A DNA stretch of 64,000 nucleotides from Candidatus Syntrophosphaera thermopropionivorans. GTDB lineage: Bacteria > Cloacimonadota > Cloacimonadia > Cloacimonadales > Cloacimonadaceae. Both the position numbers and the translations under genes were made by a program. Under the pieces are notes generated by a model that searched no databases, had not been told where the DNA came from, and was given only the letters and a program-made list of their open reading frames with translations. Position 1 is the first letter of the stretch, and each line of letters opens with the position of its first letter. Shown here piece by piece: positions 8,898 through 17,115 of this stretch. The stretch covers positions 1 through 64,000 of the forward strand of contig NZ_SMOG01000006.1 of the NCBI RefSeq assembly GCF_004353895.1. The letters are read 5' to 3'.

Positions 8898-9515
8898 TCA
8901 AGACTCTATTATTTGAACATTTTTAGGATAATCATATTTCCAAACAGAAGAAGATATACCTTGATTTAACTTTATAGAAGAAAAATTGTAAGTAACTGAA
9001 TTTCCTGTTTTATCTTTATAACTTAGTTTATAGATTAAACCATTATTTTTATCCAAAGTGGCAGAAAGCGATTTAATAAAATCATCATTCTGGGGAACAA
9101 GCTCTATATTCACTCTATCCTTCGTTTCTGAGATTATGGATACCTTGGATTTATTCCAGTAGCTTTGCAGTATCTCAACTGGATTCAATTTCTCATATTC
9201 AGGTTGCATAAGGCTTCTAAACAGCGTGTTAGAAGAAGCATCATAAAGCTCTATTCTGCCATTCTCAATCTTCAATCTCTGAACGGTAGGTTCGTCAAAA
9301 TGCATTAACATCCTTCCAGGAGTGAAATAAATGGTTCCTTTATAGGTGATAGTTTTTTTTAATTGAGTATAGTAATTAGTCTGTTGCACTTTAGCTTGAA
9401 AAGACCGGAGATTAGCATAGAATGAACTAACTTTGTTATAGACTTCACCAGTAGTGATACTTAGCAGCATCACACTCCAGATTAGCAAGAGAGAAACTAC
9501 TATTGCTTTCTTCAT
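8898..9515 (-). CDS. lolA: Outer-membrane lipoprotein carrier protein LolA
   Basis: LolA is the soluble periplasmic chaperone that receives lipoproteins from the LolCDE transporter and carries them to the outer membrane. The 205-residue protein has a signal peptide (1-18) and the single-domain LolA half-barrel pattern, including the conserved region GTIYFTPGRMLMHFDEP and alternating strands to the end. Its length matches the family. It lies between ftsK and manC on the minus strand, an arrangement (ftsK-lolA) common in other bacteria. A LolC/E-type permease and LolD-like ATPase are encoded in the same window at 31.8-33.7 kb. Confidence 0.88.
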   Translation of the reverse strand: MKKAIVVSLLLIWSVMLLSITTGEVYNKVSSFYANLRSFQAKVQQTNYYTQLKKTITYKGTIYFTPGRMLMHFDEPTVQRLKIENGRIELYDASSNTLFRSLMQPEYEKLNPVEILQSYWNKSKVSIISETKDRVNIELVPQNDDFIKSLSATLDKNNGLIYKLSYKDKTGNSVTYNFSSIKLNQGISSSVWKYDYPKNVQIIES

Positions 9516-9591
9516 TATAGCCTGGAAAACTCCTTATTAAAATGATATCTATAACTATAAACTTTATTACAAACTGACATAGGCTTAAAAC

Positions 9592-11835
9592 TTATTCGTC
9601 GCGGATTATTCCTCTACGGATTAAATCTTCAGTTGTTGCCAGAACTTCTCTGGATTTAGAACCCATATGTGGTCCAATAATATGAGCTCGTTCCAGAAGG
9701 TCTATCAATCTTCCAGCTCTGGCATAACCTATTCTAAAGTGTCTTTGCAGCATTGAAACTGAAGCGGTATTCGCTCTAACCACCAATTTTGCCGCTTCAG
9801 GAAAGAGCTCATCATCATATTCAAAATTGCCCATCTCCTCACTGGATTGAATAGGTAAGACAAAATCATCTTCAGGTTTAGGCTGAGTTTTAAGAAACTC
9901 ACAAACCCGAGCAATTTCTTTATCAGATACAAAAGCACCATGTATGCGTTCCGGTTGTGCTTTTCCTGGAGGTAAAAATAGCATATCTCCATTCCCTAAA
10001 AGTCGTTCTGCTCCAATTTGGTCTAAGATAACGCGAGAATCAACTTTGGAGGAAACCTGAAAAGCAATACGAGCAGAAAAATTAGCCTTAATAATTCCGG
10101 TTATAACCTTAATGGAAGGTCTTTGAGTAGCCAGAATCAAATGTATCCCTACGGCACGAGCCATTTGTGCTAATCTGGTGATAGGTAATTCAATATCTTT
10201 GCCACTGGTAAGAATCAAATCGGCAAATTCATCTATAATTATGACAATATAGGGTAGTTTCTTCAGTTCACCTTCTTGAGTTGCTTTTTCGTTGTAGGCA
10301 TTGATATCACGCACACCTGCATCGTGAAGCAATTCATAACGTCTTTCCATTTCTTTAACTGCCCAATATAGATTCTCAAGAGCACTTTCTGAATCAGTAA
10401 CCACGGAACCAAGAAGATGAGGCAAATCATTATATCCAGTAAGCTCTACTCTTTTGGGGTCAATCAGAATAAGCCTTAAATCTTCAGGAGTGGTGCGAAA
10501 GAGAAAACTCATAATAATGGTGTTTATACACACACTCTTACCACTTCCTGTTGCACCAGCAATCAAAAGATGCGGCATTTTCGCTAAGTCACTAACTACT
10601 GGTCTTCCAGCAATATCTTTCCCCAAGCCAAAAGCCAGCTTAGAATCAATTGCCTTCATTTCCTCAGAAAGAAGTAAATCCTTCAGATAAATCATATCGC
10701 GAGTCATATTAGGAATTTCAATTCCGATAAGCCCTCTTCCAGGAATAGGTGCTTGCACCCTAATAGATTTTGCCTTAATAGCTAAAGCAAGGTCATCTGC
10801 CAGAGAAGTGAAACGATTAACCTTCACACCCTTAGCAGGTTCTAATTCATACTGAGTGATTATAGGTCCAATATTAACATTACGAACCTCTGCTTCTATA
10901 CCAAATTCTGCTAACTTATTTTTCAGTATTTGGCTGGTAGCTAAAATCTGATTTTCTATCTCCTTCCGATCTCTTTCTGATAGTTTAACTGGACTTTCCA
11001 AAAAATCTTCCACCGAAGGAATAACATAGGGTGGTTTATCCATACTGGAAGGGGGACCAAAAACTTCTATTATGGGTGAAATCAGTTCTGGTTCTGGAAT
11101 TTCTTCCTTTTTAGGATAGGCTGTTTCTTCTTTAGGCATATTTGCTATATGATTCTGAATAACAGGTATAACCGGAGGATGAACTTCCTTTTCATTAATA
11201 GTCAGTTTATCTTTTTTCTTTTTTAAAGAGGCTTTCTTACGATTTTCCGAGATACTATCACGCACTTTGGAAAACCAGAGCTTTAATCGTTCGTATTCAA
11301 AAATAAGGATTAGGCATAAAACTATCCCCAAAATAATTAATAAAGAAGCACCAAAATTACTGAATATAGCGGATAAACCTGCCCAGATAGCACGAGGAAG
11401 AACACTATGAGAATAGTCTCTTAGACCTTTAACTAAAATCACCTGCAAAAGAAAGCTTGCAATAAGTATCAAATAAAACTTATGGTAGTTTCTTTTTTTG
11501 GCTGGTTCCAGAAAATTGAGTAAGGACATTATCGCGAGCAACACAAAGCCTATAAAAGAAAAATAATATCCCAGAAGATAGCTAAATGCATAGCCTACCG
11601 CAACTCCAAAGACACCAATGGGATTTTCCACCTGCACTTCTTTCTGAAAGGGCCAGGTAAAAACATTCCCGTGTAAGCTTAAGGCATCTACATCATTTAG
11701 AATGGAATCTAAGCCATAGATCAGACTGATAACTACTAAAACTGAAAAGATGAGCACCAGACCATCAATTAAACGTTTCTGCCAGGTTTTCATCTCCTTT
11801 TTATGATTGCGAGAGTTTTTCCTATTGTTATTCAT
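9592..11835 (-). CDS. ftsK: DNA translocase FtsK
   Basis: FtsK anchors at the septum and pumps chromosome dimers apart during division. Residues 1-185 contain four membrane segments. A short charged, Pro-rich linker (about 190-285) follows, then the alpha/beta motor with Walker A GATGSGKS at 427-434 and a Walker B IIIDEFADL. The C-terminal gamma winged-helix domain (LQRHFRIGYARAGRLIDLLE) is present. At 747 residues it is a short-linker FtsK/SpoIIIE. It follows the ychF-like gene by 18 bases and precedes lolA. Confidence 0.96.
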   Translation of the reverse strand: MNNNRKNSRNHKKEMKTWQKRLIDGLVLIFSVLVVISLIYGLDSILNDVDALSLHGNVFTWPFQKEVQVENPIGVFGVAVGYAFSYLLGYYFSFIGFVLLAIMSLLNFLEPAKKRNYHKFYLILIASFLLQVILVKGLRDYSHSVLPRAIWAGLSAIFSNFGASLLIILGIVLCLILIFEYERLKLWFSKVRDSISENRKKASLKKKKDKLTINEKEVHPPVIPVIQNHIANMPKEETAYPKKEEIPEPELISPIIEVFGPPSSMDKPPYVIPSVEDFLESPVKLSERDRKEIENQILATSQILKNKLAEFGIEAEVRNVNIGPIITQYELEPAKGVKVNRFTSLADDLALAIKAKSIRVQAPIPGRGLIGIEIPNMTRDMIYLKDLLLSEEMKAIDSKLAFGLGKDIAGRPVVSDLAKMPHLLIAGATGSGKSVCINTIIMSFLFRTTPEDLRLILIDPKRVELTGYNDLPHLLGSVVTDSESALENLYWAVKEMERRYELLHDAGVRDINAYNEKATQEGELKKLPYIVIIIDEFADLILTSGKDIELPITRLAQMARAVGIHLILATQRPSIKVITGIIKANFSARIAFQVSSKVDSRVILDQIGAERLLGNGDMLFLPPGKAQPERIHGAFVSDKEIARVCEFLKTQPKPEDDFVLPIQSSEEMGNFEYDDELFPEAAKLVVRANTASVSMLQRHFRIGYARAGRLIDLLERAHIIGPHMGSKSREVLATTEDLIRRGIIRDE

Positions 11836-11853
11836 AAAATAATCCCCCCTCTC

Positions 11854-12930
11854 TCAAACATTGAACCGGATGAAAAGAATATCTCCATCCTGAACAATAT
11901 AATCCTTACCCTCCAGTCGGAAAAGCCCTTTTTCTCTCAAATGTTTTTCCGAACCATATTCCATCAGGTCATTATAGTTAAAGCATTCTGCTCTGATGAA
12001 CCCTCGTGCTAAATCCGAATGTATCTTTCCTGCAGCAGTTACGGCATTGCTGCCTTTTTCTATAGTCCAAGCACGCACCTCATCTTCACCTACGGTAAAG
12101 AAACTGATATAACCTAACATAGAATAGCATAAACGGGTTAAACGGTCTTTTATACTTTCTTCAATACCTATATCTTCCATAAAAAGTTTTGCTTCTTCGT
12201 TATCCAGTTTACTCAATTCCTCTTCAAATCTTCCTGCAATAACTTCTGCCGTATATCCTTTAGCTTGGATTTCTGATTTTAAATTATCTAAATTATGATA
12301 ATCTTCTTCGTTGCAATTTATAAGCACAATCATCGGTTTTTGCGTGAAGAATTTGAAACCTCGGATAACTTTTTCCTCTTCTGCATTGAGTTGCATTTCT
12401 CTTAAAGGTTTTCCTGCTTGAAGTTGAGCACAAACCTCTTCTAAAACTTTATCTTCAAATTGGAGAACGGGAGTTTTTACGCCTCTTTTATAGCCCAGTT
12501 CAATCTTTTCTCTCCTTTTTTCTGCTATCATCAAATCCATCAGGAGCATTTCTTCCTCAAAATTAGTCAATTGATGTAAGACCTCTCCCAGAGGATAGAG
12601 TTCTTCTAATTCTTCATCTACAAAAGCTCGCATTACCAGGACAAATCCATCGCAAGTTTTAATATCAGAAAACATCGCATTATCCGGATTTTCATTAGAA
12701 GCAGAAAAAATGCCAGGATAATCCCGGTACTCTATCTGAGCATAAATGGTCTTCTTAGGTTGATAAAGTTCACTTAATTTAGTTACTCTTTCATCCGGAA
12801 CTTGAACTACAGCCACATTGGGTTCATTTGCTATTGGAGCATATTTATCAGTGGAAACAGAATTTCCTGTTAAGGCATTAAAGATGGTTGTTTTACCAGT
12901 TCTAGGTGGTCCAATAATAGCTATTTTCAT
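11854..12930 (-). CDS. ychF: YchF/Ola1-type ATPase
   Basis: YchF proteins are Obg-related P-loop NTPases that bind ribosomes and prefer ATP. The 358-residue length matches the family. A P-loop lies at residues 7-14 (GPPRTGKT). A DYPG switch is at 70-73. The G4 position reads NCNE (205-208), the non-NKxD form typical of YchF. A C-terminal TGS/DUF933 domain follows, with the conserved YISFFTVGEDEVRAWTI stretch and RGFIRAE. The P-loop differs from the usual GLPNVGKS form, so this may be a divergent subgroup. The start overlaps the stop of the pseudouridine synthase by four bases, implying coupled translation. Confidence 0.85.
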   Translation of the reverse strand: MKIAIIGPPRTGKTTIFNALTGNSVSTDKYAPIANEPNVAVVQVPDERVTKLSELYQPKKTIYAQIEYRDYPGIFSASNENPDNAMFSDIKTCDGFVLVMRAFVDEELEELYPLGEVLHQLTNFEEEMLLMDLMIAEKRREKIELGYKRGVKTPVLQFEDKVLEEVCAQLQAGKPLREMQLNAEEEKVIRGFKFFTQKPMIVLINCNEEDYHNLDNLKSEIQAKGYTAEVIAGRFEEELSKLDNEEAKLFMEDIGIEESIKDRLTRLCYSMLGYISFFTVGEDEVRAWTIEKGSNAVTAAGKIHSDLARGFIRAECFNYNDLMEYGSEKHLREKGLFRLEGKDYIVQDGDILFIRFNV

Positions 12931-13715
12931 CTTGAAGCTTTCTCCACAGAATCTTTTAAAGCTTTTATTTCGGCTCTGGTCAAGTATCTCCAGCGTCCTA
13001 TAGGCAAATCTTTTAGCCTCAGATTGGCAAATTGAACTCTTCTCAGACTCAAAACTTTTGCACCTACAGCTTCCATCATCTGACGGATTTCCCGTTTTTT
13101 CCCTTCCGTTAATACTATTTTTAAAGTCATATCATTTTCGGAACTATTTTTTACAAAAACCCCGGCTGGCTGAGTCTTTCCGCCTTCAATAGGGACTCCC
13201 TGTCTTAGAATGTTCAGCTCTCTTTTAGTCAATTTTCTATTAATTCTAACCTTATAAACCTTTTCTGTCTTAGAAGAAGGATGTGTGAGTAAATTTAGCA
13301 GTTCTCCATCATTGGTTAATAACAGCAATCCTTCCGAATCCTTATCCAATCTTCCTGCATAACGAAGGTCTTGGGCATTATCTGGCAAGAGCTCATAGAT
13401 GGTTTTTCTATTAAATTCATCAGAATGTGTAACCAGATAACCCTTCGGTTTATTGAGCATTACATAGACTTTATCTTTTTGTGGTTGAACTTTTTTACCT
13501 TTATAGATAATGATGTCTTTTATCGGGTCTATTTGACAGCCTAAATCAGTACAAATTTCTCCATTAACAGAGATTTGACCAGATTTTATTAGGTTGTCAG
13601 CTTCTCTCCGAGAACAGATGCCGGATTTTGCTAAAAAATGATTAAGACGAATAGTATCACCAGGTTTCAAGGCTGTTCTGGATGATGTTTCTGAAGAGCT
13701 TTGAGACGAGCTCAT
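12927..13715 (-). CDS. rluB: Pseudouridine synthase, RluB/RsuA family
   Basis: The protein isomerises a specific uridine to pseudouridine in rRNA. An S4 RNA-binding domain spans about residues 20-68 and is followed by the RsuA-type catalytic domain with GRLDKDSEGLLLL, D124 being the catalytic aspartate. A C-terminal REIRQM motif also fits. Length (262) matches RluB. The ATG at 13715 makes the gene overlap the end of lptE by 59 bases; no internal ATG lies near the S4 domain, so overlap seems real or a non-ATG start is used. The choice between RluB (23S) and RsuA (16S) is based on general similarity only. Confidence 0.85.
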   Translation of the reverse strand: MSSSQSSSETSSRTALKPGDTIRLNHFLAKSGICSRREADNLIKSGQISVNGEICTDLGCQIDPIKDIIIYKGKKVQPQKDKVYVMLNKPKGYLVTHSDEFNRKTIYELLPDNAQDLRYAGRLDKDSEGLLLLTNDGELLNLLTHPSSKTEKVYKVRINRKLTKRELNILRQGVPIEGGKTQPAGVFVKNSSENDMTLKIVLTEGKKREIRQMMEAVGAKVLSLRRVQFANLRLKDLPIGRWRYLTRAEIKALKDSVEKASR

Positions 13716-14157
13716 CTATTGCTTCCTCTTTACTTCTACATTTAGCCGTACTGGCAGGTGATACAGCATAGGGCTCTGTTATCACCAGACTTTTATTCTC
13801 ATAGATAATCTGATTATTTATCAAATCTGTAAAGACTACACTACAAGTCAATCGTAACATATAGTCTTGAACATTATTCCAACTATCATAACTATAGACA
13901 TCTTCTTCCAATTTTAAAATGGTTCCTTCTACCACACAATCTGGTTGTTGGGTAACCAGCTTCAATCTTCCATCTTTTTGAAATTCTTTAACTAATCCAT
14001 TATAGACAATATCACCTAATTCAAATTCCGTAGATTTATTCTCAAAAGGACGAATAGCAACTTTTTTCAAATGCGGATAAGCATTTGAATATACGGAATA
14101 TGAGCAGCCACAGAGGACTGCTGCAACCAGTCCCAAATAAATAAATTTCTTGACCAT
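13657..14157 (-). CDS. lptE: LptE-like lipoprotein
   Basis: LptE plugs the LptD barrel that places lipopolysaccharide in the outer leaflet. The start chosen at 14157 gives a clean lipoprotein signal with LCGC (modified C18) and a 166-residue product. A longer upstream frame exists, but it runs through the divergent promoter and the opposite gene and has no signal character. The mature part matches the LptE pattern found in FCB bacteria: IRPFENKS near the N-terminus, then the ELGDIVYNGLVKEF segment and a KEEAIDELVSKLFRNII C-terminal helix. It is the first gene of the minus-strand run ending with manC. Confidence 0.8.
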   Translation of the reverse strand: MVKKFIYLGLVAAVLCGCSYSVYSNAYPHLKKVAIRPFENKSTEFELGDIVYNGLVKEFQKDGRLKLVTQQPDCVVEGTILKLEEDVYSYDSWNNVQDYMLRLTCSVVFTDLINNQIIYENKSLVITEPYAVSPASTAKCRSKEEAIDELVSKLFRNIIQNSLETW

Positions 14158-14185
14158 TATTCCTTTTTCAAAAATTGCTTTATAC

Positions 14186-14233
14186 TTGTCAAGATAAACC
14201 TGGATTATATTATATAGTAAAAAATAAATACAA
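14186..14233. promoter_or_regulatory. Divergent promoter region between lptE and the HTH-EIIA gene
   Basis: On the plus strand TTGTCA (14186-14191), 16 bases, then TATTAT (14208-14213) resembles a sigma70-type promoter for the gene at 14249. On the minus strand TTGTAT (14233-14228), 18 bases, then TATAAT (14209-14204) would serve lptE. The two -10 boxes overlap in the shared ATTATA run, so the two directions may compete. The plus-strand gene has a strong GGGAGG ribosome binding site. Confidence 0.4.
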
Positions 14234-14248
14234 TAAGGGAGGTTAGCC

Positions 14249-14923
14249 ATGGCAAAACGATATATATCGCAAGCTGAAGCTGCCAAGAAATTGAAGGTCT
14301 CCGAAAAGGTAATACAGGAAATGATTAATAGTAAAACCTTTGAGACCAAGATGATAGGGAAAACCCTCAAGATTGATGAGGATTCTCTAAACGAATGGCT
14401 GGAAAATCTTAATGAATCAGAAGAAAAGATGCTGGCTCTAAAACGTGTTACCTGCCATTTTGAAGAGTATATGCGTCCTGAAAACATATTCCTGGATTTT
14501 GAAGCGGAAAACAAATATGACGCTATCCGAATCCTGAGTGAAAAAGCTAAGGAACTGAAACTCGTGCGTGATGCACGCTGGCTTTATGAGGTTGTAGTAG
14601 CAAGAGAAGAGCTGATTTCTACTGCTATTGGACATGGTGTCGCCTTACTTCATCCCCGTCATCTGCATCCTTCCAAGATTAAAACTCCCAGTATCCTGTT
14701 TGGCAGATCAAAGAATCCTGTAGATTTTGATGCTCCTGATAATCAACCTGTAAACCTATTCTTTATGTTACTTCTGCATAATGATAAACAGCATCTATTC
14801 AGCCTTTCCTATATCTCCAAATTAATAATGAATCCTGAAATCTTGGAAGCTTTATCCACTGCTACTACTCCTGAGGAAATACATCGCTGCTTAACTGTTT
14901 TACCAGAAGAAAAGAATAAATAA
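14249..14923 (+). CDS. HTH domain fused to PTS EIIA(Ntr)-like domain
   Basis: Residues about 5-52 form an excisionase/MerR-like helix-turn-helix (SQAEAAKKLKVSEKVIQEMI followed by a K-rich wing). Residues about 75-220 are a PTS EIIA type 2 domain of the PtsN class. It has STAIGHGVALLHPR, in which H135 is the expected phosphorylated histidine, and an FFMLLLHNDKQHL core strand. PtsN proteins are regulatory phosphoacceptors, not sugar transporters; joining one to a DNA-binding domain suggests a phosphorylation-controlled regulator. No other PTS gene is in the window. It is followed by purE two bases later, so they are co-transcribed. Regulator identity and targets are inferred. Confidence 0.82.
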   Translation: MAKRYISQAEAAKKLKVSEKVIQEMINSKTFETKMIGKTLKIDEDSLNEWLENLNESEEKMLALKRVTCHFEEYMRPENIFLDFEAENKYDAIRILSEKAKELKLVRDARWLYEVVVAREELISTAIGHGVALLHPRHLHPSKIKTPSILFGRSKNPVDFDAPDNQPVNLFFMLLLHNDKQHLFSLSYISKLIMNPEILEALSTATTPEEIHRCLTVLPEEKNK

Positions 14924-14925
14924 TT

Positions 14926-15378
14926 ATGCCACAAATTCGGATAATTCTGGGTAGTAAAAGCGATGTAGAACAATGCGAGGCTATGCAGCAAATTCTGAAG
15001 GATTTCGGTGTGGATTATGATTTTCACATTTCTTCCGCCCATAGAAATCCTGAAAAAACGGCTCAGCTGGCTAAAAATGCCGAAGCAGAAGGTGTGCAGG
15101 TCATTATTGCAGCAGCAGGAATGGCAGCTCATTTGCCCGGTGTAATTGCTTCACATACCATTCTTCCGGTGATAGGAGTCCCCTTAGTTAGTGGTAATTT
15201 GGGTGGTATAGATGCATTACTTTCCATTGTTCAAATGCCAACAGGTGTTCCTGTAGCGACAGTTGCGATTGGTGGAGTAAAAAATGCAGCCTTGCTGGCA
15301 ATTCAGATTCTGGCATTAAACAATCCTGAACTTAAGGAAAAGCTGAGAATCTATAGAAATCAGCTTGCTCTGCAGTAA
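14926..15378 (+). CDS. purE: N5-carboxyaminoimidazole ribonucleotide mutase PurE
   Basis: PurE rearranges N5-CAIR to CAIR in purine biosynthesis. The 150-residue protein has the N-terminal GSKSD phosphate-binding motif, SAHR (S37-R40), AAAGMAAHLPGV and the MPTGVPVATVAIGG stretch, all diagnostic. No purK is nearby, so class I (with PurK elsewhere) versus class II (direct carboxylation) cannot be settled here, although the overall pattern looks class I. The gene starts two bases after the HTH-EIIA stop. Confidence 0.95.
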   Translation: MPQIRIILGSKSDVEQCEAMQQILKDFGVDYDFHISSAHRNPEKTAQLAKNAEAEGVQVIIAAAGMAAHLPGVIASHTILPVIGVPLVSGNLGGIDALLSIVQMPTGVPVATVAIGGVKNAALLAIQILALNNPELKEKLRIYRNQLALQ

Positions 15379-15564
15379 GATTAATCCCTTCATTTTTAAT
15401 ATTTAAGATAGAGTCAGAAAGTAAGTATTCTTCAAGAGGATTAATCTTTCTGAAAAAGCGGCATTGGATTACTTTATTACAGGATTATTGGCTATCTACT
15501 GAATAATATAGCAAAAAAAAACCTATCTTTATCTACATTAAATGACAGATAATAGGAGATTAAA
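15379..15564. other. Intergenic region with interleaved inverted repeats
   Basis: GATTAATCC (15379-15387) is complementary to GGATTAATC (15438-15446), and TCAGAAAG (15414-15421) to CTTTCTGA (15446-15453). The two stems share a base and interleave, so they would be alternative folds. Neither is followed by a clear U-tract. The region ends with an AGGAGA ribosome binding site for the next gene. Confidence 0.35.
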
Positions 15565-16263
15565 TTGAATCAGGAAGAGATACAATTTCATCCCTATTCA
15601 CCTTTTATTCCTGAAACTACCAGAAGATTGATTCTGGGAAGTGCACCACCTTCTCGCTTTTGTTCTCCTAATAAAACCGAACTTAAAGATAAAGATATAG
15701 ACTACTATTACGGAAGTTACAGTCGGGGATATAATCTGCTCTGGGATTTACTTTTTCATATTTTTGAACCTGAATCTCTATCTGAACTTAAAAACATCCG
15801 TAATCTGCAAATTCCGAGAGAAGAACGAACCTGCACTCAACAAAAATTCTTCCAGAACTTTTTACAGCGGTATTATTTAGGTATAGCCGACATTCTTTAT
15901 CAATTTATCCGCCGTGACCAGAGTTCTGCAGACAGTAATATCCGTCCTTTGAAATTCCTAAATTTGACAGAATATCTATATCATTCAGCCGAACTTCAAA
16001 CTATCTTTTGCACCAGTCATTATAAGGTTTTCATCTGGTTAAAACAATATCTTCACACCCAAGACATTAATCTCCTAAAAGATGCAGAAGATTTTTATTT
16101 TCTTCTACCTGCCAAAAATAATCAATCTCTACCCTCAAGAAAAATATCAGTTAAAATTCTTCCTTCTCCTTCACCTATTGGAAGACTTCGTTTTCCCGAT
16201 CATAAGTCCTTTTTTGATAATCTGCTTAAACTATATACAGAGCTGTTTAAGGAGAATGTTTGA
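15565..16263 (+). CDS. Uracil/hypoxanthine-DNA glycosylase superfamily protein
   Basis: The 232-residue protein carries the two hallmark motifs of the UDG fold. The N-terminal water-activating loop is LILGSAPPSRF (residues 22-32), and the C-terminal minor-groove loop is LPSPSPIGR (199-207). A YYYGSYSRGYNLLWDLL segment resembles the pocket aromatic region of MUG and family 6 (hypoxanthine) glycosylases. It would remove damaged or mismatched bases from DNA. The start is TTG, chosen for its AGGAGA site 5 bases upstream and because no ATG precedes motif I. The exact substrate class is uncertain. Confidence 0.7.
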   Translation: MNQEEIQFHPYSPFIPETTRRLILGSAPPSRFCSPNKTELKDKDIDYYYGSYSRGYNLLWDLLFHIFEPESLSELKNIRNLQIPREERTCTQQKFFQNFLQRYYLGIADILYQFIRRDQSSADSNIRPLKFLNLTEYLYHSAELQTIFCTSHYKVFIWLKQYLHTQDINLLKDAEDFYFLLPAKNNQSLPSRKISVKILPSPSPIGRLRFPDHKSFFDNLLKLYTELFKENV

Positions 16264-16479
16264 CTTATTAGAATTCTACTAAATTGACAAAAAAAATGTT
16301 AGGTTACCAAAGTGATATGAACTCTTAAAAAGGGCACATATATTTACGCGGCTTTAGGTGTAATTTATTTAAAATCTTTATAATTATTCTAATTTCATAA
16401 GTTGATAAAAACATTAAATAATGATAAAATGATAAAAGATTAATGCCTATTTAAAGAATTAGCTTAAATGATATAAAAG

Positions 16480-17115
16480 CTATTCAGTATTTAATCTCTC
16501 AATTTCATTTCTAATTTCTTCAATTACTTCCGGATTCTGAATTATTTTCTTTTTACCTTCTGTAACGGATATTATGTAGAAAACTTTACCTCCATATTTT
16601 GCGGTAAATTTAGCATGAGTCCTTTTTTGGAATTCCATTTCATTTAATATTTGAGGAATATATGCATAGCCAGCCGGTTTTATTTGTAATCCTATATATT
16701 TATCTTTAACTTTAATAAAGAAATCTACATTATATCCTCTATCCCATTCATCAGGTGCAGGTTCTATTTTAACCCCCAGAGCGTTTTCTAACTGACCATA
16801 AATAGTCTGAATTTCAGATTGATATCCATCATAGGTCCTATTAATTACTAAATTGATTATAAAATTAATGCAATCTTGTTCTGTTATACTTTCAATTTCT
16901 GCAGCGCAAACTTCACTAATCTTAATATAAAGACGCTTACCCAGTTCTTCCAAATGTTGTTTTGGATATGCATTTTCATAATAATAGTTTTCCCATTCTT
17001 GCAATGATTTAGGAGAACATTTTCTTATCAATTCTGATACAGCTCCGACCTTATTTTTCCTAGTAAGACCCCATCTCATATTTGCTTGATTTAAAATCCA
17101 TTCTTTAGGCATCAA
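16480..17115 (-). CDS. MjaI-family type II restriction endonuclease
   Basis: The 211-residue protein matches the MjaI restriction endonuclease family, whose founding member cuts CTAG. A PD-(D/E)xK-like core is visible: YNVDFFIKV with D131, then LQIKP with Q144 and K146, and E101 upstream. The start (MMPKEW) lies within the stop of the methyltransferase gene, overlapping by four bases, so the nuclease is made only after the protective enzyme is translated. No control protein or mobile-element gene flanks the pair. CTAG specificity is inferred from the family and the rarity of CTAG in the window. Confidence 0.75.
   Translation of the reverse strand: MMPKEWILNQANMRWGLTRKNKVGAVSELIRKCSPKSLQEWENYYYENAYPKQHLEELGKRLYIKISEVCAAEIESITEQDCINFIINLVINRTYDGYQSEIQTIYGQLENALGVKIEPAPDEWDRGYNVDFFIKVKDKYIGLQIKPAGYAYIPQILNEMEFQKRTHAKFTAKYGGKVFYIISVTEGKKKIIQNPEVIEEIRNEIERLNTE

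Noticed and set aside
14158-14514. Upstream extension of the lptE frame (long minus-strand frame starting at 14514)
   Set aside because: It runs antisense through the HTH-EIIA gene and the promoter and has no signal peptide; the ATG at 14157 gives a proper lipoprotein signal.
16264-16479. TTGACA at 16284 as a promoter
   Set aside because: The gap lies between convergent genes and no gene follows on the plus strand; the match may be chance in AT-rich DNA.
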